NCBI GenBank assembly: GCA_946886365.1
Contig: CAMPIM010000159.1
Coordinates: 1 to 5,581 of the forward strand
Reading direction: 5' to 3'
Length of the DNA: 5,581 nucleotides
Source of the DNA: an uncultured Novosphingobium sp.
GTDB lineage: Bacteria > Pseudomonadota > Alphaproteobacteria > Sphingomonadales > Sphingomonadaceae
Shown: piece after piece, positions 1 through 3,933 of the stretch
Position numbering within the stretch: position 1 is the stretch's first letter
Layout: each line of letters begins with the position of its first letter
Notes under the pieces: model-generated
Databases searched by the model: none
Seen by the model: only the letters and a program-made list of their open reading frames with translations
Told to the model about the DNA's origin: nothing
Made by a program: the position numbers and the translations under genes

Positions 1-91
1 TGACGATCAGGCTGTCGCGGGGGAGATCGACGTCCACGCCCTTGAGGTTGTGCTCACGCGCGCCGCGTACGGAAATTGTGGTCAGACTCAT
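1..91 (-). CDS. uvrA: UvrA, excinuclease ABC subunit A (N-terminal fragment)
   Basis: This is the beginning of a minus-strand gene cut off by the left edge; only 30 codons are visible. The translation starts [20 protein letters not shown] and runs on to PRDSLIV. That is the conserved N-terminus of UvrA, just before the Walker A loop, which lies outside the window. UvrA is the cytoplasmic ATPase that scans DNA for bulky lesions, and it loads UvrB in nucleotide excision repair. The ATG at 89-91 fits the usual UvrA start. No clear Shine-Dalgarno sequence precedes it: the bases just upstream are C-rich and the SOS box lies only 10 bases away. Transcription is probably LexA-controlled. A weak promoter candidate on the minus strand is TTGCGA (175-180), 17 bases, CATATC (152-157). 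The identity is firm despite the short length, because this N-terminal stretch is highly characteristic. Confidence 0.93.
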   Translation of the reverse strand, partial: MSLTTISVRGAREHNLKGVDVDLPRDSLIV

Positions 92-101
92 GGGGCGTGT
101 T

Positions 102-116
102 GTTCCAGATTTGTTC
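102..116 (-). promoter_or_regulatory. LexA (SOS) box upstream of uvrA
   Basis: The minus strand reads GAACAAATCTGGAAC, an exact GAAC-N7-GAAC direct repeat (GTTC-N7-GTTC on the plus strand). This is the LexA operator consensus of alphaproteobacteria, different from the CTG-N10-CAG box of E. coli. It lies 10 bases upstream of the uvrA ATG, where bound LexA would block transcription initiation or early elongation. uvrA is a standard SOS regulon member, so position and target agree. The match and location are seen directly; LexA binding is inferred. Confidence 0.85.
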
Positions 117-311
117 TTTGGGAGCAAGGCCGTTGCCGGGCTATGGGCGCGGATATGGGATAGCAGGCGGCGGCTCGCAAGCGGCCCATGCTTTCCAGCG
201 CGAGCAGGCGGCGGGTCACCGAAAGGTAGAGCGATATTAACCGATCAGGTGTATAAGGGCCGCGACGGGAAAGCTGCGGCGGTGGCGTCTCGACTTCTGT
301 AGATATGAGAG

Positions 312-341
312 ATCCCGGATAGCCCGACAGCATCCCGGATA
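312..341 (+). repeat. Short direct repeat ATCCCGGATA x2
   Basis: The 10-mer ATCCCGGATA occurs at 312-321 and again at 332-341, exactly 20 bases apart, or two helical turns. Each copy is itself an imperfect palindrome (ATCC-C-GGAT). The pair sits immediately before the terminator stem. It could be a protein-binding site, part of a small RNA, or chance. Confidence 0.6.
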
Positions 342-381
342 CGCCCCCGGCCGTCCCTTGCGCCGGGGGCGTTTTCTTGTT
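342..381 (+). terminator. Rho-independent terminator, plus strand
   Basis: A perfect 10-bp stem is formed by CGCCCCCGGC (342-351) and GCCGGGGGCG (362-371), with a 10-base loop, followed by TTTTCTTGTT. The T-rich tail is only on the plus-strand side, so it stops rightward transcription. No protein gene lies upstream on that strand. Confidence 0.85.
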
Positions 382-571
382 CGGCCATTTTAGACGAGTG
401 GTGTTTTACGCTACGACAACAAGGCTTTTTGGGATCGACAGAGGCAGCTGGCCTGTTTAAATCTGCGCCCTGCCGGAAGGACTGACGGGTCCCAGCCTTC
501 GCGGCTTTATCGCGGACCAGGTCGCCTGAAGAGCGACGAGTCCCAAGCAGTTCAATCGAAGGGGGACCATC

Positions 572-937
572 ATGACATTTTTTATCAATCGCAGCGGCGG
601 CGCCATGCTGGCGGCACTGTCTGCCACCGTGCTGATGAGTGCGGCGGCGCAGGCGAGCGTCATTCCGTTTGAATCCAACGGTCGTACGATCGATGTGCGC
701 TATGACGATCTGGACCTGTCGAAGAAGTCGGGTCAGCAGGAATTGAATGCCCGCATCCGCCGTGCTGCGGTGAAGGTGTGTCCGGGCCGGACCATGCAGG
801 ATTTGCGGTCGTGCCAGATCGCGGCGGTGGATCATGTCCGTGAGCCGGTCGCCATCGCGATCGCCAAGGCGCAGGGTCAGGATGCGAGCCGCTTTGCCGA
901 GGTGGGCAAGGATAAGGTGCCTGGCGCGGGGAATTGA
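572..937 (+). CDS. UrcA family protein, secreted
   Basis: This is a 121-residue protein of the UrcA family, a group of small exported proteins abundant in sphingomonads and relatives, with no established biochemical function. Residues 1-28 form a signal peptide: short N-region, hydrophobic stretch about 11-26, and an AQA cleavage site at 26-28. The mature part carries the family hallmarks: a VRYDDLDLS motif (42-50), a basic helical LNARIRRAAVKVC segment (58-70), and two cysteines (70 and 81) likely to form a disulfide in the periplasm. The tail after about residue 90 is a further helix plus a polar end. The start at 572 is supported by an AAGGGGGA ribosome binding site at 559-566. The gene looks monocistronic: uvrA is divergent, and a palindrome and separate promoter follow. 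Family assignment is from motif recognition; function is unknown. Confidence 0.85.
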   Translation: MTFFINRSGGAMLAALSATVLMSAAAQASVIPFESNGRTIDVRYDDLDLSKKSGQQELNARIRRAAVKVCPGRTMQDLRSCQIAAVDHVREPVAIAIAKAQGQDASRFAEVGKDKVPGAGN

Positions 938-987
938 GGCTTTGCGTTTGAGGGGGGAGGAGTGATCGGCTCTTCATCGCTGGCGTT

Positions 988-1065
988 GCGCTGGCCCACC
1001 CCCTAACCCTTCAAACGAGTCACGTGCCTCGTTTGAACGCTTGCGGGAAGGGGGACATTGAGCGC
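988..1065. repeat. Nested palindrome, REP-like intergenic element
   Basis: The core is a perfect 10-bp inverted repeat, TTCAAACGAG (1010-1019) and CTCGTTTGAA (1028-1037), around an 8-base loop that contains CACGTG. Outside it, CCCCCT (999-1004) pairs with AGGGGG (1049-1054), and CCC (1007-1009) with GGG (1045-1047). Outermost, GCGCT (988-992) pairs with AGCGC (1061-1065). There is no T-tract, so it is not a standard terminator. The C-rich arm, G-rich arm and the CGCTTGCGGGA segment resemble the dispersed palindromic repeats that I recall between genes in sphingomonad genomes. The pairing is seen directly; that it is one copy of a dispersed family is inference. Confidence 0.6.
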
Positions 1066-1079
1066 TGGAGGATGCTCTG

Positions 1080-1105
1080 GGAACCGGCCATCGGGACTGG
1101 CCGTT
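1080..1105 (+). promoter_or_regulatory. EcfG (general stress response) promoter
   Basis: GGAAC (1080-1084) and CGTT (1102-1105) are separated by 17 bases. This is an exact match to the GGAAC-N16/17-CGTT consensus of the alphaproteobacterial general stress sigma factor EcfG, which is released by the PhyR-NepR switch. Transcription would start near 1112, about 37 bases upstream of the ATG at 1149, leaving room for the ribosome binding site at 1137-1142. The match is seen; activity is inferred. Confidence 0.8.
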
Positions 1106-1136
1106 GATCCTGCGTGGCGCGCGACGTTCGTGCGCT

Positions 1137-1142
1137 GAGGAG
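1137..1142 (+). promoter_or_regulatory. Ribosome binding site deciding the start at 1149
   Basis: GAGGAG lies 6 bases before the ATG at 1149. The longer in-frame reading from a TTG at 1104 would begin inside the EcfG -10 element and has no ribosome binding site, so it is rejected. Confidence 0.75.
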
Positions 1143-1148
1143 AGCAAG

Positions 1149-1382
1149 ATGAGCGACAAGACCGATATTCGTCCCAACAGCCGTGAAGAAGCGCATGATG
1201 AGCGTCCCACGGATGCGCAGGACCATGCCGTCACCCCCGAGGAGCAGCTGGAAGAGGGATTGATGGACAGCATGGATGCGTCCGATCCGCCATCGGCCAC
1301 CAAGCCGGGTGACCATGGCGACCCGGTTCCTTCGTCGGGATTCCACGAAGAAGAAGATGAGGATGAGAAGGCTGGGCGATAG
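1149..1382 (+). CDS. Small acidic, probably disordered stress-associated protein
   Basis: This 77-residue hydrophilic protein has no membrane segment, no signal peptide and no cysteine. It is rich in D, E, S and P, with an acidic run HEEEDEDE (66-73) near its end. The segment EEQLEEGLMDSMDASDPPSA (31-50) resembles a motif found in many small alphaproteobacterial proteins of unknown function, where a short acidic helix is followed by a (T/S)xPASDPP-like turn. The gene sits directly behind the EcfG promoter, so it probably belongs to the general stress regulon. No enzymatic function can be read from it; a flexible binding or protective role is only a guess. The next gene starts 107 bases downstream and could be co-transcribed, although a hairpin lies between them. 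Confidence 0.75.
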   Translation: MSDKTDIRPNSREEAHDERPTDAQDHAVTPEEQLEEGLMDSMDASDPPSATKPGDHGDPVPSSGFHEEEDEDEKAGR

Positions 1383-1417
1383 ACGGCGGCGATATTGGTG
1401 ATATGATCCATGGGCGA

Positions 1418-1452
1418 GGCGAACCGGATCGGCGGTGGCCGGGCGGTTCGCC
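1418..1452. repeat. Inverted repeat in the leader of the 1490 gene
   Basis: GGCGAACCG (1418-1426) and CGGTTCGCC (1444-1452) form a perfect 9-bp inverted repeat with a 17-base spacer. It lies 37 bases before the start codon at 1490. No T-tract follows, so it is not a simple terminator. It could be an operator, an mRNA leader hairpin or a transcription-attenuating structure. Confidence 0.45.
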
Positions 1453-1489
1453 AAGCGCACGACGCTGCAAGGTGAGAGGAGCCTTATTG

Positions 1490-1738
1490 ATGCCGACTTC
1501 CGCTACTCCCGCGATCGAACGCATTGCCCGGGTGCTGGCCGGACGCCAGTTGAGCCTGAATGGCGAGGGCGATGATCCCCATGCGGCGGGCGCGGTGGAT
1601 GCGAGCTGGCAAAACTATCTGGATGATGCTTATGCTATCCTGCACACGCTGCGGGAGCCCGATGAGCAGATGGCGCAGGCGGGGGATGTCGCGGTGTGGC
1701 GCAGCATGATTGGCGCTGTGTTGGAGCGGCGAGCCTGA
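1490..1738 (+). CDS. Hypothetical protein, sphingomonad type
   Basis: This 82-residue soluble protein has no cysteine, signal peptide or membrane helix. It looks mostly helical: an N-terminal helix AIERIARVLAGRQ (8-20), a polar loop with GEGDDP (25-30), a helix around SWQNYLDDAYAILHTL (39-54), and a last helix from about 67 to the end. It resembles small conserved hypothetical proteins I recall from sphingomonads with the pattern IARVLAG...GDDP...VDASW...LREPD. I cannot attach a function. The ATG at 1490 is supported by GAGAGGAG at 1474-1481. The gene lies 107 bases after the acidic-protein gene and 43 bases before the ModE-type regulator. It may share the EcfG transcript, while the regulator appears to have its own promoter. 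Confidence 0.7.
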   Translation: MPTSATPAIERIARVLAGRQLSLNGEGDDPHAAGAVDASWQNYLDDAYAILHTLREPDEQMAQAGDVAVWRSMIGAVLERRA

Positions 1739-1746
1739 CGCAGCGA

Positions 1747-1775
1747 TTGGCGGGGCGGCCTGCCCATGCCATAAT
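1747..1775 (+). promoter_or_regulatory. Sigma-70-like promoter giving a leaderless mRNA
   Basis: TTGGCG (1747-1752), 17 bases, CATAAT (1770-1775) fits a housekeeping promoter, with four and five of six consensus positions matched. The expected transcription start, about 7 bases downstream, falls on or next to the ATG at 1782. There is no ribosome binding site at a usable distance, which agrees with a leaderless message. Confidence 0.5.
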
Positions 1776-1779
1776 GGGC
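1762..1779. promoter_or_regulatory. Palindromic operator candidate over the -10 box
   Basis: GCCCAT (1762-1767) and ATGGGC (1774-1779) form a perfect 6-bp inverted repeat with a 6-base spacer. It covers the proposed -10 element and ends 2 bases before the regulator's start codon. A dimeric DNA-binding protein, possibly the regulator itself, could repress from here. This is inference from position and symmetry. Confidence 0.4.
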
Positions 1780-1781
1780 GG

Positions 1782-2147
1782 ATGAGCGGCCCTGCACTGA
1801 AGATCAAGATACAGCTTTATTGTGGCGACCAGATCGCCATGGGGCCGGGCAAGGCCGACCTGCTGGACGCGATCGCCAGCGAGGGGTCGATCTCGGCGGC
1901 TGGGCGGAAGCTGAAGATGAGCTATCGGCGCTGCTGGATGCTGGTGGATGTGATGAACCGATGCTGGTCTGCGCCGCTGGTGGCGACGTCGAGTGAGGGC
2001 GCGGTGCTTACGGAGCTGGGGCTTGGCGTGCTTGCCCAATATCGCGGGTTGCAGAAGGCGGCGGCGAGTGCGGCCGGACGGTCGCATTGGCCCGACCTTG
2101 CAGGCGAGTTGCGGGGCGAGCCGTTGCCGGTTCAGGCGGACGGGTGA
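1782..2147 (+). CDS. ModE-type winged helix-turn-helix regulator without a molybdate-binding domain
   Basis: This 121-residue protein matches the N-terminal DNA-binding domain of ModE, the molybdate-responsive repressor. The helix-turn-helix covers about residues 25-60: LLDAIASEGSISAAGRKLKM, then the characteristic SYRRCWMLVDVMNR (47-60). A wing follows (PLVATSSEGAVLTELG, 65-80), then a helix (GVLAQYRGLQKAAASAAG, 82-99) that in ModE contributes to dimerisation. The glycine-rich wing of typical ModE is reduced here to SSEGA. Full ModE is about 260 residues with two C-terminal molybdate-binding (MOP/TOBE) domains; these are absent, so molybdate sensing by this protein alone is unlikely. One-domain ModE relatives are common and often annotated as LysR-type or winged-helix regulators. 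The start at 1782 is chosen because the domain begins there and a promoter lies just upstream. No mod transport genes are in the window, so the target is unknown. Confidence 0.82.
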   Translation: MSGPALKIKIQLYCGDQIAMGPGKADLLDAIASEGSISAAGRKLKMSYRRCWMLVDVMNRCWSAPLVATSSEGAVLTELGLGVLAQYRGLQKAAASAAGRSHWPDLAGELRGEPLPVQADG

Positions 2148-2243
2148 GGAGGATGCGTCGGCACTTGGGCATCGCGTAGGATGCCGGATGTGGCGCGGTT
2201 TCGCGGGTTCTCAACGGGATGTTGCTTAGGGTTTTGCGTTTTG

Positions 2244-2272
2244 GGGCGTGGCTGGTGGCCGCGCCCTATTTT
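2244..2272 (+). terminator. Probable rho-independent terminator of the ModE-type gene
   Basis: GGGCGTGGC (2244-2252) pairs with GCCGCGCCC (2258-2266) over 9 bp with one G-T wobble and a 5-base loop, followed by TATTTT (2267-2272). It lies 96 bases past the stop codon of the regulator. The stem is strong, but the T-tract is short and interrupted. Confidence 0.55.
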
Positions 2273-2277
2273 GGTTC

Positions 2278-2301
2278 GCGCGGAGGCGCGGAGGCGCGGA
2301 G
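2278..2301. repeat. Tandem repeat GCGCGGAG x3
   Basis: Three perfect head-to-tail copies of the 8-mer GCGCGGAG (2278-2285, 2286-2293, 2294-2301), preceded by TTC. Repeats of this kind (TTC, then CGC-RGAG units) occur in the intergenic DNA of many bacteria. A related cluster lies about 125 bases downstream in the same orientation. Confidence 0.8.
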
Positions 2302-2425
2302 GGGTCAGGCGTCAGCTTTGTCCTTGAGGCGAGGCTTGGGAGCTGGATAGAGGTTAAGTCTGGGGCGCTCGCTTCGCCTTCTGATTGTGTTTCCGTATCG
2401 CTGCCGTTCCGCGTGATATATTTTC

Positions 2426-2452
2426 ACGCGGAGAACGCAGAAGGCGCAGAGG
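2426..2452. repeat. Degenerate tandem repeat, (A/G)CGC(G/A)GAnn x3
   Basis: Three 9-base units, ACGCGGAGA, ACGCAGAAG and GCGCAGAGG, stand head to tail and are again preceded by TTC (2423-2425). They are clearly related to the perfect 8-mer cluster at 2278-2301 and have the same orientation. This looks like an older, diverged copy. Confidence 0.65.
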
Positions 2453-2498
2453 GAGGGTTTGCGGCTTGCCGTTGCTTGAGGACCCGATGCTCTTTTGT

Positions 2499-2522
2499 AA
2501 GGGGGCTTTGCTGCCTCCTTTT
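2499..2522 (+). terminator. Weak hairpin with short T-run
   Basis: AAGGGGGC (2499-2506) pairs with GCCTCCTT (2513-2520) over 8 bp with one G-T wobble and a 6-base loop; the T-run is only TTTT (2519-2522). No gene immediately upstream needs it. It may be a weak terminator or a leader structure. Confidence 0.25.
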
Positions 2523-2650
2523 ATCGCTTTCACAAAAATTACATGTTGCGACGCACAAGGAAAAGTGATTCCCTGTAGTTGTCGGCAGAACCGGCGCTTA
2601 AGCTTACAGTAACCATGTTGGGCGCATGTTCTGCTGATCGACTTGAAGTC

Positions 2651-2656
2651 GGAGGG
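2651..2656 (+). promoter_or_regulatory. Ribosome binding site deciding the start at 2664
   Basis: GGAGGG lies 7 bases before the ATG at 2664. An in-frame TTG at 2643 lies upstream of this site and has none of its own, so the ATG is preferred. Confidence 0.7.
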
Positions 2657-2663
2657 CAAGAGC

Positions 2664-3212
2664 ATGGGCACCAATGCAAGACCGGCTGACGGGGCAATCA
2701 CCCTGGCTGAATTGCGCGAATTCGCCAGTTTCCCGTCTGCCACGCAGCGCTATATCCGCCGGTCGCTGGACATCGGCCTCCACCGCCGCGACGCCATGAA
2801 GCTATGGTCGCGCGACATGGTGGAGGAAGCGAGCATCCGCGCGCAGGCCCGCATCTACGGGCGGCTGGATGAGATCAAGGCGCGGGTGCCCGATGACAGC
2901 GGGCTGGACCAGATGGAGCCGTTCATGGCGCCGCTGGTGACGATTTCGGCTTTCGATTTGGGGCAGGACAGGCTGAGCAGCTTTTCGGCCTACCGGTTTT
3001 TGTATGAACGGCTGTTGGGGGCGGGGGCCAGGCCGTGGTTGCCGGGCGCGTTCTGCGCGGCGGCGAGCTTGCCGCATCTGCATCCTGAGAAGCGGCGGGC
3101 GCTGTTGCAGTCGATCAGCGAGGCGGCGGCGACGGCGGTGGGGTGGTCTAACCGGGAGCCGACCTTCTATCCGGAGTGGGTGGAGAAGGTGGATATGAGC
3201 AAGGCGAATTGA
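2664..3212 (+). CDS. Hypothetical helical protein, 182 residues
   Basis: I do not recognise a family. It is a soluble, largely helical protein with no signal peptide and a single cysteine (131). The N-terminal half is rich in arginine: LRELREF-like start (ITLAELREF, 12-20), TQRYIRRSLDIGLHRRDAMKLW (27-48), then a charged helix EEASIRAQARIYGRLDEIKARV (54-75). The second half has a more hydrophobic segment (MEPFMAPLVTISAFDLG, 84-100), then SAYRFLYERLLGAGARPWLP (108-127), PEKRRALLQSISEAAATAVG (141-160) and an aromatic end (FYPEWVEKV). Codon use is strongly GC-biased at third positions, like the core of the window, which supports a real gene. It appears to stand alone: over 500 bases without a gene precede it, and the next gene starts 159 bases later with different base composition. 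Confidence 0.75.
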   Translation: MGTNARPADGAITLAELREFASFPSATQRYIRRSLDIGLHRRDAMKLWSRDMVEEASIRAQARIYGRLDEIKARVPDDSGLDQMEPFMAPLVTISAFDLGQDRLSSFSAYRFLYERLLGAGARPWLPGAFCAAASLPHLHPEKRRALLQSISEAAATAVGWSNREPTFYPEWVEKVDMSKAN

Positions 3213-3371
3213 GCTTTTGCTGGCGTTCCTCCGGGGGAGGGGCGATATGATTGAAGCGAGGCGGTGGCGGCCGTGAGGATTGCCGCACCTTTGAAATGTT
3301 ATGCTTCGATAGCCGCTTGACCGCAGAGGCGAATGCCATAGCTTTGCACCGGCTTTTTTTGAGGGTCTGCG

Positions 3372-3881
3372 ATGTCCTACGCTCTGTCCGCCCGGATGAC
3401 CTTCGACAACATGCTCGGCAGCCTCGATCACCTTGTCGGGAAAGCTATCGATTCTGGGATGACGGATGATGTGCTCGCGGCGAGACTGGCCGACGACATG
3501 TTTCCGCTGGAGATGCAGTTTCGCGTGGCTCTAAACCAAGTATTGCTGGCACTGAATCAAGTCGCCGGGCAGAGCGTCCCACTCGAAGTTGTATCGTATA
3601 AATCACTCGCGGAGGTTGCCGAACGCATTGCGGTGGTTCGATCGCTAAACGATCAAGCAGTCCCCGCTGGTTGGACAGACGCCGACACAGTCGTCGATCT
3701 CACATTGCCCAATGGCATCCGCTTCCTTATGTCGTCGGAGGAGGATATTCGCGACTGGATCATACCGAACTTCTACTTTCACGTAACAATGGCATATGCA
3801 TTGCTGCGCAACGCGGGATTGGACATCGGCAAGATGGATTTTCTGCCGCATATGGAGCGCCATAAAGCTTTGCCCGCGTAG
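3372..3881 (+). CDS. DUF1993 family protein
   Basis: This 169-residue protein has the features of DUF1993, a family of small helical proteins of unknown function found in many bacteria and fungi. The hallmarks are MTFDNMLGSLDHLVGKA (9-25), RLADDMFPLEMQ (38-49), and the strongly conserved block PNFYFHVTMAYALLRNAGL (132-150), followed by DIGKMDFL (151-158) near the C-terminus. The length is normal and the reading frame intact. There is no signal peptide, so it is cytoplasmic. The ATG at 3372 is preceded by GAGGG (3361-3365) at 6 bases. GC content is about 50-55% in the stretches I counted, against about 65-70% in the preceding gene, and codons such as CTA appear. This suggests later acquisition. 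A possible -35 (TTGACC, 3317-3322) lacks a good -10. The gene converges with the dehydrogenase gene, with 52 bases between the stops. Confidence 0.87.
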   Translation: MSYALSARMTFDNMLGSLDHLVGKAIDSGMTDDVLAARLADDMFPLEMQFRVALNQVLLALNQVAGQSVPLEVVSYKSLAEVAERIAVVRSLNDQAVPAGWTDADTVVDLTLPNGIRFLMSSEEDIRDWIIPNFYFHVTMAYALLRNAGLDIGKMDFLPHMERHKALPA

Positions 3882-3933
3882 CAGAAGCGGTTCCTCTGGC
3901 GGCTCAGCCGACTTTCGACGGTTTCTGGACCAG

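Larger units (their letters stand above)
252..381 (+). ncRNA. Possible small RNA ending at an orphan terminator
   Basis: A strong intrinsic terminator at 342-381 has no plus-strand protein gene upstream of it, because uvrA points the other way. A -10-like TATAAG at 252-257 has no good -35 partner, but it could start a transcript of roughly 110-120 bases ending in the U-tract. The body contains ATCCCGGATA twice, 20 bases apart (312-321 and 332-341), just before the terminator stem. I do not recognise a known RNA family. The terminator is solid; the RNA and especially its 5' end are inference. Confidence 0.3.
117..571. other. Intergenic region between divergent uvrA and the UrcA-family gene
   Basis: No open reading frame here has a convincing ribosome binding site or a recognisable product. 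The ORFs that cross it run through the uvrA start and the SOS box and look like GC-rich shadows. It contains the promoter side of uvrA, a strong plus-strand terminator at 342-381, a pair of 10-base direct repeats at 312-321 and 332-341, and the leader of the UrcA-family gene. A tentative sigma-70 promoter for that gene is TCGACA (435-440), 16 bases, TTAAAT (457-462), which would give a leader of about 100 bases. This promoter is weak and unproven. Confidence 0.6.
2148..2663. other. Intergenic region with terminator and tandem-repeat clusters
   Basis: About 515 bases without a convincing gene. It contains a likely terminator of the ModE-type gene (2244-2272), three perfect GCGCGGAG units (2278-2301), a related degenerate cluster (2426-2452), and a weak hairpin with a short T-run (2499-2522). 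A 6-bp hairpin (GGCATC 2168-2173, GATGCC 2180-2185) follows the stop codon but has no T-tract. The last 120 bases are comparatively A/T-rich and should hold the promoter of the next gene, but I see no clear -35/-10 pair. Reading frames here have no ribosome binding sites and run through the repeats. Confidence 0.6.

Noticed and set aside
42..302. Plus-strand 86-residue reading frame at the left edge
   Set aside because: It runs antisense through the uvrA start and the SOS box, has no ribosome binding site and no recognisable product.
245..835. Minus-strand 196-residue reading frame across the UrcA-family gene
   Set aside because: It is antisense to a gene with clear family motifs and covers the strong terminator; its arginine/histidine-rich composition is typical of a GC-rich shadow frame.
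1710..1781. N-terminal extension of the ModE-type protein
   Set aside because: The extension overlaps the end of the previous gene, has no ribosome binding site, and does not look like the start of a ModE domain, which begins at 1782.
3228..3240. CCTCC-GGG-GGAGG hairpin after the 2664 gene
   Set aside because: The stem is only 5 bp with a 3-base loop, and no T-tract follows, so I do not call it a terminator.
2802..3431. Minus-strand 209-residue reading frame opposite the 2664 gene
   Set aside because: The product is extremely rich in Arg, Pro and His, there is no ribosome binding site, and it overlaps two better-supported plus-strand genes.
3882..3933. Bidirectional terminator between the convergent DUF1993 and dehydrogenase genes
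   Set aside because: One would be expected here, but I found only tiny self-complementary stretches (such as CGGCT-C-AGCCG) and no T-tract on either strand.
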